Source of the DNA: an uncultured Rhodospirillaceae bacterium
GTDB taxonomy: Bacteria > Pseudomonadota > Alphaproteobacteria > CAAGCB01 > CAG-977
Assembly (NCBI GenBank): GCA_900553035.1
Contig: USCC01000029.1
Location: forward strand, 1-21,704
DNA: 21,704 nt
Reading direction: 5' to 3'
Shown: one piece after another, positions 1 to 7,712 of the stretch
Layout: every line of letters starts with the position of its first letter
Numbering within the stretch: position 1 is the stretch's first letter
Program-made: the position numbers and the translations under genes
Notes under the pieces: model-generated
The model's input: the letters and a program-made list of their open reading frames with translations, nothing else
Told to the model about the DNA's origin: nothing
Databases searched by the model: none

Positions 1-185
1 GAAAGCTTCACATATTTTCAGCCGTTGAAGCAGGAATTCCTGCCTGCCGCGTCCGTCGTTGAGAAAAGCGAGCGCCATCGTCCATTCCACGGTGAGAGAT
101 ATTATTTTCCCTGTTTTTTTGCTAAGCAATGAAAGCTTCACATATTTTCAGCCGTTGAAGCAGGAATTCCTGCCTGCCGCGTCCG
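1..185. repeat. 55-bp direct repeat, two copies (1-55 and 131-185)
   Basis: The first 55 bases recur without a mismatch at 131-185, an offset of 130 bp. Each copy contains the perfect 14-bp palindrome GCAGGAATTCCTGC (30-43 and 160-173). The first copy starts at the window edge, so the true unit may be longer and could be a 130-bp tandem duplication. No gene was found in 1-211; the region lies just downstream of the peptidase gene, which ends at 212 on the minus strand. The palindrome has no adjoining T-tract, so it is not an obvious terminator. Confidence 0.9.
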
Positions 186-211
186 GTGAGGTTCAGACCG
201 GTATATCCGCT

Positions 212-1969
212 TTATTCTTCCAGTTCGTCAATGAAGTCTTCCAGTACTTTCAGGCCTTTTTTCCAGAAATTCCTGTCCGTCGCGTCCAGCCCGAACGGAG
301 CCAGCATATCGCGGTGTGTCTGTGTCCCGCCCAGTGTCAGCATATGCGTGTATTTTTCGACAAACCCGGCTTTGTCGTCGGTTTCCTGGTAAACCGTGTA
401 CAGCGCGTTGACCAGACAGTCCCCAAAGGCATAGGCGTAAACATAAAACGGCGAATGGAAAAAGTGGGAAATGTACGACCAGTACGGATCGTATTCCGGC
501 GTGAAACGGAATGCGTCTCCCAGGCTTTCCTGCTGCACGGTGTGCCATATTTCCGCCAGCCTTCCGCTGGAAAGCTCGCCGTTCCGCCGTTCGTTGTGAA
601 CCGTTGTTTCAAACTGATGGAACGCGGTCTGGCGGACAACGGTATTGATCATGTCTTCGACCTTCTGCGCCGTCAGCATCCGGCGGATCTCCGGATCCTT
701 TTCCTGATCCAGAAGAGCTCGGAAAGTCAGCATTTCCCCGAAAACTGAAGCCGTCTCCGCAAAAGTCAGAGGACTGTGCGCCATCAAGTATCCCTGACGG
801 GCGGAAAGACGCTGGTGAATCCCGTGCCCAAGCTCGTGCGCCAGAGTCATGACATCCCGCGTCTTTCCCAGAAACGACATCAGCAGATAAGGATGAACCG
901 ACGGTACTGTTGAATGGGCAAAGGCTCCCTGCGCTTTTCCGGGACGGGGCGCGGCGTCAATCCAGCCCTGTTCAAAAAACGGAAGAGCCGTTTCATAAAA
1001 CGTTTCGGAAAAGCCGCGGTAGGCTCCTGAAACGGTCTCAACCGCTTCATCCCATGTATAGGTGCGCTCCCGGACATGCGGAAAGGCCGGCGCATTGCGG
1101 TCGAAATGCTCCAACCGGTCAAGCTTCAGCCATTTGGCCTTCAGACGGTAATACCGATGCGCCGTTGAAGCGTAACTTTCCCGGACGGCTCCGGTCATCG
1201 CTTCGACGACTTCGGGCTCCAGACGATTGCTCAGATGCCGGAAAGACGCCGGCGTTTCGTAACGGCGCCATTTGTCTTCCAGCTGCTTGTCCTTGACAAG
1301 TGTGTTGTAGGTCAGCGTAATCAGCGGCAGGCGGGCATTCAGTTCTGCCGCCGTCGCCGCGCCCGCTTCACGCCGCAGTTCTCTGTCCGCAGAGTTGAAC
1401 AGGTTCAGCGCCTGTGCCAAAGTCAACTTTTCATCCCGGATCGGGACAGAAACAGCCGCCATTGTTTCATCAAACACGCGGACAAAAGCCGAATTGGAAA
1501 CAGTATCCTTTTCCATCAGAATCTGCTCGACATCCTGATTCAGATTATGCGGCCGGTAAAGGCGCAGGTTTTCCAGATAAGGACGGTACCGTGCGACCGT
1601 TTCATCCGACAGAAGACGCGCCGTTTCCAGATCATTCAGCGCCGCCGTTTCCAGAGGGAAAAAAAGAATTTCCGCGCCGGCTTCCGCTGATTTTTCGCGG
1701 ATTTCCTGCGCAAAACGGGCGCTGTGTTCATCCGATATGTTTTCCGCCTGCAGAAGCTGGGCATATGACGATAAACGGCCGTCCAGCTCGCACAGCGCTT
1801 CATAAAACTGAAGAGCCTGACCGAATTCCGCCGGTTCAAGCAACGCGGTTTTTCCTTTGAAACGCCGGGCAAAATCGCAACACCCGGTCTTCAGCCTTTT
1901 CAGGTCAGAGGCGACACGCGGATCATCGGTGCCAGTATATAAATCGGATAAATTCCAAACGGGAAGCAT
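212..1969 (-). CDS. pepF: M3-family oligoendopeptidase (PepF-like)
   Basis: Zinc metallopeptidase of family M3, expected to cleave short peptides in the cytoplasm. The product (585 aa from the chosen start) has the HExxH signature in AHELGHGIHQ, giving H378, E379 and H382; the third zinc ligand is probably E405 in FAETAS, as in the family. The N-terminal VWNLSDLY and the overall length of about 600 residues fit the PepF/M3B group. No signal peptide is visible. I chose the ATG at 1969 because AAGGA lies about 9 nt upstream. A TTG at 1996 in the same frame would add 9 residues and overlap the upstream gene, which ends at 1986, by 11 bp. It is the last gene of a three-gene minus-strand cluster, so it is probably co-transcribed with the two envelope proteins. 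The family is clear; true PepF versus another M3B member cannot be settled from sequence alone. Confidence 0.93.
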   Translation of the reverse strand: MLPVWNLSDLYTGTDDPRVASDLKRLKTGCCDFARRFKGKTALLEPAEFGQALQFYEALCELDGRLSSYAQLLQAENISDEHSARFAQEIREKSAEAGAEILFFPLETAALNDLETARLLSDETVARYRPYLENLRLYRPHNLNQDVEQILMEKDTVSNSAFVRVFDETMAAVSVPIRDEKLTLAQALNLFNSADRELRREAGAATAAELNARLPLITLTYNTLVKDKQLEDKWRRYETPASFRHLSNRLEPEVVEAMTGAVRESYASTAHRYYRLKAKWLKLDRLEHFDRNAPAFPHVRERTYTWDEAVETVSGAYRGFSETFYETALPFFEQGWIDAAPRPGKAQGAFAHSTVPSVHPYLLMSFLGKTRDVMTLAHELGHGIHQRLSARQGYLMAHSPLTFAETASVFGEMLTFRALLDQEKDPEIRRMLTAQKVEDMINTVVRQTAFHQFETTVHNERRNGELSSGRLAEIWHTVQQESLGDAFRFTPEYDPYWSYISHFFHSPFYVYAYAFGDCLVNALYTVYQETDDKAGFVEKYTHMLTLGGTQTHRDMLAPFGLDATDRNFWKKGLKVLEDFIDELEE

Positions 1970-1985
1970 TCCTGTATTTCCTTGT

Positions 1986-3017
1986 TCACAGTTCAAAAGC
2001 AGAGCTCTGGAGCGTCACTGACATATCCAGCCGCATCAGCATTTCAATCAGACGGCGGTAGGATTCACCGGGAAGGCTGTTCAGAACAGCCTGTTTCCCG
2101 GGGCGGCTCCGAAAGGTGATTTTATCCGGAGCCCGGATGAAATCGGCAATCGTCCGAGCCATATCGGCGTTGCGCTGGCGATGGGGGCTGGAAAACGACA
2201 GATAGGTGACAATCTCCCGCATGCCGGCGTGATCCGGTTCAGCGGGGCTCGGCCGTCCGGGCAGACGCAGATAGAGCATATCGACGAATTTTTTATACCC
2301 TTTGACCAGACGCGTTTCCGTGTATGAAAATGTCAGCTCTGTCACAACAGCGCCGTTCAGAAATTCGGAAATCTCAAAAGCCGGATACCCCTTTGTCAGG
2401 AATTTCTGAAGCCCGATCACCAGGCGCCCCTGCTGGGCGTTTGTGATACTGCCGAAGGAAACGGAAAGGCTCCAGCGGCCCAGACATTTGTCCCGAATAT
2501 CCAGCTGAATGCCAAGCTTTCGGGACGAGGGGAAGTAGGAATACCTGAGGTCGGCGTCGGCGTTGACCCGGTCGCATCCGGCCAGCAGGAAAGCATGTAA
2601 CGGCCGTGCAAACAGGTCGGAAACGGGATTGAAGGACGTGAAGTCCTCTGTCAGTGTTTCGTCGTCGCCCAGATTCCGGACAACGTCACGCAGGCTGAAC
2701 CGGACGCCCCTCAGCGCAAGCGAAAGATGGGACGGAATGCTCGCCTGTTCCGCATAGGCCCGCACCGTCACGGAATCAGTTTCGTTTGGAAAATCCAGCG
2801 TCGGCGAATCCTTTATCCGGACTCCGTTGATGCGGGCAATGTCCGAAAGGGTCACAGAGACACTTTCATAATTAATGTATTTCTGAAGCTTGTGCCGAAC
2901 CAGGAAATACTGAACGTCCTTATGCAGTTCGTCCTTCTGCAGAAGGATGATGAAAAAGCCGCATCCCGCAAACAGAAGAAGCAGGACAGCAATGGCGATG
3001 TACATATTTCTTGTCAT
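1986..3017 (-). CDS. unrecognised membrane-anchored protein
   Basis: I do not recognise this 343-aa protein. A hydrophobic segment at about residues 5-25 (YIAIAVLLLLFAGCGFFIIL) follows a short positive N-terminus, and the rest is soluble, so a single-pass anchor with a periplasmic body is likely. A cysteine lies inside that segment (FAGC), but the following residues are hydrophobic, so I do not call it a lipoprotein. The body contains charged helical stretches and a C-terminal part rich in Leu, Met and Arg. The start at 3017 is chosen over one at 3059 because ATG there overlaps the stop of the upstream gene by four bases (ATGA, 3014-3017) and is preceded by GGAG. The gene is sandwiched between another exported unknown and an M3 peptidase. 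Confidence 0.8.
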   Translation of the reverse strand: MTRNMYIAIAVLLLLFAGCGFFIILLQKDELHKDVQYFLVRHKLQKYINYESVSVTLSDIARINGVRIKDSPTLDFPNETDSVTVRAYAEQASIPSHLSLALRGVRFSLRDVVRNLGDDETLTEDFTSFNPVSDLFARPLHAFLLAGCDRVNADADLRYSYFPSSRKLGIQLDIRDKCLGRWSLSVSFGSITNAQQGRLVIGLQKFLTKGYPAFEISEFLNGAVVTELTFSYTETRLVKGYKKFVDMLYLRLPGRPSPAEPDHAGMREIVTYLSFSSPHRQRNADMARTIADFIRAPDKITFRSRPGKQAVLNSLPGESYRRLIEMLMRLDMSVTLQSSAFEL

Positions 3018-4717
3018 TTCCCGGCTCCTTCCCGATAAGGGGCATGATACGGCAGCCACACGGGCCTGTCATGACGGCGACGGACAAGATTCACAATGTC
3101 GGACACTTCGCCGCATCCTTCCTCTTCACAGGCAGTCGCGGCCGTCAGATCAAGCGTCCCGGCAAAATCCTCCGCAGGGATGCCGCGCTCTTTGCGGTCG
3201 GCGTCTGACAGCGGACTGAGGTCGCCGCTGACAATGTGCCATCCCGTCCGGTTCAAAAGGTCGTTCGTTCCCCGTATTTCCAGAGGCATAGGCCAGTCCG
3301 CCCACGCTTTGTTGCGTCCCAGGGCGGACAGACGAACCAGAATGCTGACCGGCACCGGTTTTTTCAGAAGAGAGCTCAGAACCAGCGCGGCCGTCGCATT
3401 GTCCACACGATCCGTTCCGTGCATGTAAGCCAGGCGCCCCAGATAATCCGATTTGATGAGTTCGTTGTAATCCGCCATCATCAGCTGATGTTCGCGGGCT
3501 TCCTCGTTGCGGCGTGCCAGTTCGCGCAGACGAGCCAGATTCTGGGCTCGGTCTGATGTAAAGCGCCATTTTCCGCCGCTTTTGCGTTCCAGAACGGCCG
3601 TGTAAATCAGGCGCGGGTCATCATCGCTTTCTTCTTTTTTCGGTGTTTCGGGCTGATCCATCCCGGGAAGTCCCTGCGGCACACGTGTCGCAAAGAATTT
3701 CATTTTTTTTGTACCCGGGCAGAAAATATCGGCATAGCTTTGCGCCGTCCGCAGAATGTTGTCTGTTACGGCGCTTTCCAGAAACAGTTCTTCATTTTCC
3801 GTGACGGCGGCAATTGTGAACGGGTTGCAGACCTGCCATGCGGAATACCGGCCGGAGCGGGAATTGAGCGTGCTTTTCATATATCCCAGATAATGGATTT
3901 TCAGTTCGGGATCAGATTCGATCAGATAGCTCAGGTTCTGAAGATTTTTATTGTAGCCGTACCGGTTCAGCAGAACCATGTTCAGGTTCCGCCCGCCGGT
4001 AAAACGTCCTTCGGTGAAATAACCGTCGGCAACGGAATCAACGCGGCCTTTTTCGTTGATGATTGATACCTTTGCACGGCCGTAAACCAGGTTTTCCGAA
4101 CACGAGTTGTTTTCAACCCGGATTGACCATTTTTTGATTCTCTCCGCGGGCATATCCGTGGTGTAGAGAATGGAACAGCGCCGATCCTTTGAATAAATCC
4201 GGTGTTCCAAAGCCGTCCGTGAATCGACGCGGGCGATGATTTTCTGCCTGCCGGACGGCGGCGTCCACTGTTCAACCGAAAAATCGTCTCCGGCGCTGAG
4301 GCGTGCGGCGGCGGCCTGAAGCTGGCGAATTTTGACCTTGAGCGTTCCTTTTTCGGGCTTCCAGCCGTCGTCCCGGGCGGCGGCCCCCTGATACACAAGT
4401 GTATTGTTGTTGTAACCGTCCAGGATCGCCTGACGTGCTGCGGGGCATTCCTTTTCCAGAACCAGGCCGACTTTGGACATCAGCTTGGTCAGAAGGGGAA
4501 CATCAAACGCCGTTTCGTCATGCGCGAAGATTTTCAGTTCCAGAATGTCTTCGCACCATACGCCGCCCGTCGTTTCCGCAAAGATTTCGACCCCCGCCTT
4601 GGAAGAATAGGCGATTCTCTTCATTTCATGCCCCGCGCCCGCATCGAACGTTTCGGCGCGGACGGAAGCTGCGGCCGGGAAAAGGGCGAACAGGGCGAAT
4701 AAAATACGGATCATCAT
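3014..4717 (-). CDS. unrecognised secreted (periplasmic) protein
   Basis: A 567-aa protein of unknown function. The N-terminus MMIRILFALFALFPAAASVRA is a classical Sec signal peptide with probable cleavage after ASVRA, so the mature protein should be periplasmic or outer-membrane associated. The mature part has few hydrophobic stretches, scattered cysteines (for example ACEEEGCGE near the C-terminus) that could form disulfides, and a Lys/Glu/Asp-rich linker (PKKEESDDDP). No enzymatic motif was recognised. It is the first gene of the minus-strand cluster and overlaps the next by ATGA, which suggests translational coupling. No strong ribosome binding site is visible; a second ATG follows the first immediately, so the start may be off by one codon. 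Confidence 0.8.
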   Translation of the reverse strand: MMIRILFALFALFPAAASVRAETFDAGAGHEMKRIAYSSKAGVEIFAETTGGVWCEDILELKIFAHDETAFDVPLLTKLMSKVGLVLEKECPAARQAILDGYNNNTLVYQGAAARDDGWKPEKGTLKVKIRQLQAAAARLSAGDDFSVEQWTPPSGRQKIIARVDSRTALEHRIYSKDRRCSILYTTDMPAERIKKWSIRVENNSCSENLVYGRAKVSIINEKGRVDSVADGYFTEGRFTGGRNLNMVLLNRYGYNKNLQNLSYLIESDPELKIHYLGYMKSTLNSRSGRYSAWQVCNPFTIAAVTENEELFLESAVTDNILRTAQSYADIFCPGTKKMKFFATRVPQGLPGMDQPETPKKEESDDDPRLIYTAVLERKSGGKWRFTSDRAQNLARLRELARRNEEAREHQLMMADYNELIKSDYLGRLAYMHGTDRVDNATAALVLSSLLKKPVPVSILVRLSALGRNKAWADWPMPLEIRGTNDLLNRTGWHIVSGDLSPLSDADRKERGIPAEDFAGTLDLTAATACEEEGCGEVSDIVNLVRRRHDRPVWLPYHAPYREGAGK

Positions 4718-4737
4718 AACGGAACTATAAAATATAT

Positions 4738-4765
4738 TTTTCAGAAATTATAGTTTATATATAAA
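4738..4765 (+). promoter_or_regulatory. candidate promoter for the DUF2157 operon
   Basis: TTTTCA (4738-4743) and TATAAA (4760-4765) are spaced by 16 bp and point toward the GTG start at 4803. The region is strongly AT-rich compared with its surroundings. It overlaps the divergent candidate promoter, so the two directions may interfere or be jointly controlled. Confidence 0.35.
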
Positions 4766-4775
4766 CGAAAATGAA
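4747..4775 (-). promoter_or_regulatory. candidate promoter for the minus-strand peptidase cluster
   Basis: On the minus strand a perfect -10 TATAAT (4747-4752) is preceded, across a 17-bp spacer, by the weak -35 TTCATT (4770-4775). It lies about 30 bp before the start at 4717. The -10 match is strong and the -35 match is poor. Confidence 0.4.
4753..4766. promoter_or_regulatory. perfect 14-bp palindrome between divergent promoters
   Basis: GTTTATATATAAAC is a perfect palindrome. It sits inside the spacer of the minus-strand promoter candidate and overlaps the -10 of the plus-strand one, the place expected for an operator controlling both directions. AT-rich palindromes also arise by chance, so a regulatory role is inference. 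Confidence 0.4.
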
Positions 4776-4802
4776 TTTCACATCAGCTGAAGAGGTCTGC
4801 CG

Positions 4803-5830
4803 GTGATTGTACCCGACCGGAAAGTCGAAAATTATCTGGATTCTTCTCCCTGTCCGGGGGAAGCCGCGGATTTGTGCCGGGTCGGCGTTCTGCCCCCCTG
4901 TCAGGGATTGAAAGCCGCGGCTCTGATCCGTGACAACGGAAAATGGCGCCGCCTTTTTGTCCTTCTGCTGAGGGGATGGGCGGTTCTGTTTTTGTGCGGA
5001 GCGGCTTTTTTTCTGACGCTTTATGAATGGACATTCCTGCAGGGGCGCGAGGGATACGCGGTCTTATGTGCGCTTTTTGCGGTGGCGGCGCTTGTCTCCC
5101 GCTTTTCCTCATTTTCAGGAAGGCTGGCGGAATACGGAGCCGTCCTGATGATCGGCCTGCTGGTTTTTCTGCCGGAGCTGTCTTTTGGTACGGGGCTGGC
5201 CTTCTGGCGTTCCTTTGCTGTCTGGACGCTTCTGCTTTTTGTATGGGCGTCTGCGTCGGCGCGGCCGGGGATGAAAATTCTGTTTTTTGTTTTTCTGAAC
5301 GTTGCGGCGTTCCTTCTGGCATGGCACTCTCTTTTGCCGGCGGGGCTTTTATCTCCGGCGGCGTTCTTATGGTTGCTGTCCTATCTGAACGGAGTTTTCC
5401 TGGTGGTGAAGGAGACGGCCGCGAAGGTGTCGGATCGACCGGTCTGGCATTCAGGGGGGCTGAGCATGCTTTTCCTGTCGTTCTGCTTTGTTCCGGCTCT
5501 GCTGCTTCCGGTTCGGAACGGCGGGGAAGGGGGGCTTTGTCGCCGTCGGACTGGTTTTTCGTCTGGAGTGCCGTGTGCGGCGTTTTCTGGGGAATCTTTT
5601 ATGCCTTTTTCGTCCCGGATGAAAAGATGGAACGCCTGAACGGTCTGTTCAGCCTGCTTGCCTTTCTTCTTTTTGTGTACCGCCTGCTGTCTCTGACGCC
5701 TTTTCCGGCGGCGGGGCGGTGGGCTCTTTTCGGGCTGGCGGTGTTTGGCGCGGCGGGTATTTTCTGCCGGACGATGCGCCGGATTTCCCTGTTTATTCGC
5801 GAAAGGATGATTGCATGTCCTCAGAGCTGA
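4803..5830 (+). pseudogene. DUF2157-family membrane protein, frameshifted
   Basis: The reading frame from the GTG at 4803 encodes a multi-pass membrane protein up to about residue 243, then leaves frame and ends at 5639. The frame ending at 5830 continues with clear membrane segments (DWFFVWSAVCGVFWGIF). Adding one G to the six-G run at 5529-5534 joins them into a single 342-aa protein. Residues 117-145 (GLLVFLPELSFGTG, then W and FAVW) match the pattern I know from DUF2157 proteins, where GxxxxxxGQTYQTGAD precedes an LF..W motif. The GTG is supported by AAGAGG about 7 nt upstream. The next two genes are DUF4401 and GDYXXLXY, the usual partners, which backs the assignment. The break may be a real mutation, a phase-variable tract or a sequencing error. 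DUF2157 has no established function. Confidence 0.72.
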
Positions 5831-6840
5831 ACATACGTCGGATGCTGGCCTGTCTGAACGTTTCCGTTTTTTCGGAAAGCATTGTTCCGGGTCTGCGGAA
5901 AAGGGCGGAGGCTTTTGTTTGCGAACGGGAGGACGGGATGCCTTTTTCAGTCCGGGCTGTTCTCCATGGGGCTGCGGCGGTGATGGCGCTGTGCCTGTTT
6001 GCGGCCCTGCGTTCCCTGCCGTACGCTCTGGCGGTCGGAGGAGCCGGTGCGGTTCTTGCCGGCGCGGCCTTTGTTTTCGCAAAGGGGAAAATGCTCCGTC
6101 TTTTTCTGTGGGCGTGTTTTACGGCCTTTGAACTTTCGGCGGTGACAGCGCTGTCGGCCATTTCACCGTTCGGAGCGGCGTTTCTGGCTTTTGCCGTTTT
6201 CGTATGGGCCGGACGGGAAGGGGCTGAAACGTACCGTCAGATCTTTTCAACACTGATTTTCTGCTTTTTCTGGGGAGCGGCTCTTTATACAGCCGTTCCG
6301 GGGCATGCTGTCGACGGATTTGCCGTCCTGTCCGTTCCGGGCTTTGTGTTTTTGGCAAGGCCGACCCGCCGGGCGTGTGGAAAAGCGGCATCCTCGATTC
6401 TCCTGGTGTTGCCCCCGGGACTGCTTCTTTTTTGTTGCTCGGCCGCGTTGGACGGGTCTTTTCTCTGTTCTGCGGGCGTTGGGGTATCGTTGGTTTTCTG
6501 TATTGAAACTTTTCTCCTGGCCTTCTGGCTGTGGCAGGATATGGACGGCGGGGAGCGCGTTTGCGCCGTTTTTCTGGGAATACTTGCGGGAGCGGCGGCT
6601 CTGTGGGGATTGCCCGGCGCGGTCGGCTCGGCACTTATTATGCTGTTGGCCTTTTTTATTGATTCGGTTCCGCTGGCCGTGGCGGGCGCGGTGCTTCTGA
6701 CCTGTTTTGCCGGAGTTGGACTGCTTTCGGGATCCGTGGGGTTCGGCGGAGCGGCTCTTACCTGCGGCGCGGCGGGACTTGGGGCTCTGTTCCTGCAACA
6801 CCATGCGGAGCGGAAGGAGGGGGCATGCGGCGGGCGCTGA
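5815..6840 (+). CDS. DUF4401-like multi-pass inner-membrane protein
   Basis: A 341-aa very hydrophobic protein, with roughly ten Ala/Leu/Phe-rich membrane segments after a soluble N-terminal stretch of about 45 residues. I assign it to DUF4401 mainly from its place between a DUF2157 protein and a GDYXXLXY protein, the known order of this triad, and from its length and topology; no sharp motif proves it. The ATG at 5815 is chosen because AAAGGA lies 7 nt upstream and because it overlaps the end of the previous gene by only 16 bp. It overlaps the next gene by 16 bp as well, so the three are probably translated from one message. No biochemical role is established for the family. Confidence 0.78.
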   Translation: MSSELNIRRMLACLNVSVFSESIVPGLRKRAEAFVCEREDGMPFSVRAVLHGAAAVMALCLFAALRSLPYALAVGGAGAVLAGAAFVFAKGKMLRLFLWACFTAFELSAVTALSAISPFGAAFLAFAVFVWAGREGAETYRQIFSTLIFCFFWGAALYTAVPGHAVDGFAVLSVPGFVFLARPTRRACGKAASSILLVLPPGLLLFCCSAALDGSFLCSAGVGVSLVFCIETFLLAFWLWQDMDGGERVCAVFLGILAGAAALWGLPGAVGSALIMLLAFFIDSVPLAVAGAVLLTCFAGVGLLSGSVGFGGAALTCGAAGLGALFLQHHAERKEGACGGR

Positions 6841-7358
6841 TTTTCATTGCGGCGGTACTGCTGATTTTAAGTGTTGCCGGAAGCCGACGCCTGCTTCTTG
6901 AAGCCGCGGCAGATCACGGAGACCGGATACTGGTTCCGGTTTATGTCCAGTCGGTGGAACCGGCGGGGAAGACCGTCAGAGTGCGCTTCCGCTATCACAC
7001 GGTTGTTCCGGCGACACAGGTTTCGGGGAAGGGGGGCATGATTGTGGTGCGCCGCCGTCCTTCCGGCCGCATTGTTTTTGTGCGCTCTTACCGGCCGGGA
7101 GAACCGCTCCGTCCGCGGGAGCATCTGCTGAAATACCGTGTCGCGTATGACGGTGGTCTGTCGCTGAAAACGGAAACCTCCCGGGTCAAATTTGCCGCTG
7201 ATGTTTTCACGGCACCTCTGACGGAAGCGGACAGGGATCTGTTGTCCGATCGGAAAAAATGGACGGTCAGGTATGCCGTTCTTGATATCGGCCGGAACGG
7301 AGACGCCGTTCTGAGCGGACTGGCCGACGGAAACGGGGTTCTGCTGATGAAAAGATAA
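6825..7358 (+). CDS. GDYXXLXY-family membrane-anchored protein
   Basis: A 177-aa protein with one N-terminal hydrophobic segment (about residues 4-20), then a probably periplasmic domain. The defining GDYXXLXY motif appears as GKTVRVRF at 48-55, keeping the Gly and conservative replacements of Leu and Tyr but losing Asp and the first Tyr. Downstream features fit the family: a PGEPLRPREHLLKYRV block and a VKFAADVFTAPLTEADRDLL block that correspond to the family's 'fgpdaFFFqEG' part, then VRYAVLDIGRNGDAVLSGL. The start is preceded by AAGGAGG. It is the last gene of the triad and is followed by the 93-bp repeat region. Function unknown; role with DUF2157 and DUF4401 inferred from linkage. Confidence 0.75.
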   Translation: MRRALIFIAAVLLILSVAGSRRLLLEAAADHGDRILVPVYVQSVEPAGKTVRVRFRYHTVVPATQVSGKGGMIVVRRRPSGRIVFVRSYRPGEPLRPREHLLKYRVAYDGGLSLKTETSRVKFAADVFTAPLTEADRDLLSDRKKWTVRYAVLDIGRNGDAVLSGLADGNGVLLMKR

Positions 7359-7378
7359 CAAAGCGGTTCGTCCGGCTT

Positions 7379-7627
7379 CCGGTCATCCGTGCGGAACGGT
7401 AACGCTCTGCCGGTCAGTCGGGCGGATGAAACGGGCTTTTGCTTGCCAAGCAGGAAATAATCAGGCGTTTACCGGTCATCCGTGCGGAACGGTAACGCTC
7501 TGCCGGTCAGTCGGGCGGGTGAAACGGGCTTTTGCTTGCCAAGCAGGAAATAATCAGGCGTTTACCGGTCAGTCGTGCGGAACGATAATGTTCTGCTGAG
7601 CAAGCGGACAGCTGAAACGGGCTTTTG
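7379..7627. repeat. 93-bp tandem repeat, two full copies plus a decayed partial copy
   Basis: Copy 1 spans 7379-7471 and copy 2 spans 7472-7564; I see a single difference (GGCGGATG versus GGCGGGTG). A third, diverged copy runs from 7565 to about 7627 at the same 93-bp phase. Each full unit holds CCGGTCA twice, 31 bp apart, and the short inverted sequence GCTTGCCAAGC. The repeats fill most of the 354-bp gap between convergent genes. No ORF in the region looks coding, no spacer-like variation exists between copies, and no clear terminator for either flanking gene was found. Confidence 0.93.
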
Positions 7628-7712
7628 AGGATGAGGCGGTAAAGGGGGCGTTCGGCGTCTGATCAGGAAAGCCCTGCTGAGCCTCTGAGAGGTCGGATAC
7701 GGCGGCGTTCGG

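Noticed and set aside
2950..3000. Lipobox-like FAGC in the anchored unknown protein
   Set aside because: Phe at the -3 position and a hydrophobic run after the Cys fit a transmembrane helix better than a lipoprotein signal.
4771..4806. 11-codon ATG frame whose TGA overlaps the GTG start of the DUF2157 gene, possible leader peptide
   Set aside because: The likely transcription start is at about the same position as its ATG, and it has no ribosome binding site of its own.
5027..5530. Long frame in the 5' half of the DUF2157 gene, continuous with the 5830 stop
   Set aside because: Its translation in this part has no coherent membrane pattern, while the 4803 frame matches the DUF2157 pattern; only its 3' part is real.
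7379..7627. CRISPR array
   Set aside because: The units are directly adjacent with no variable spacers, and 93 bp is far too long for a CRISPR repeat.
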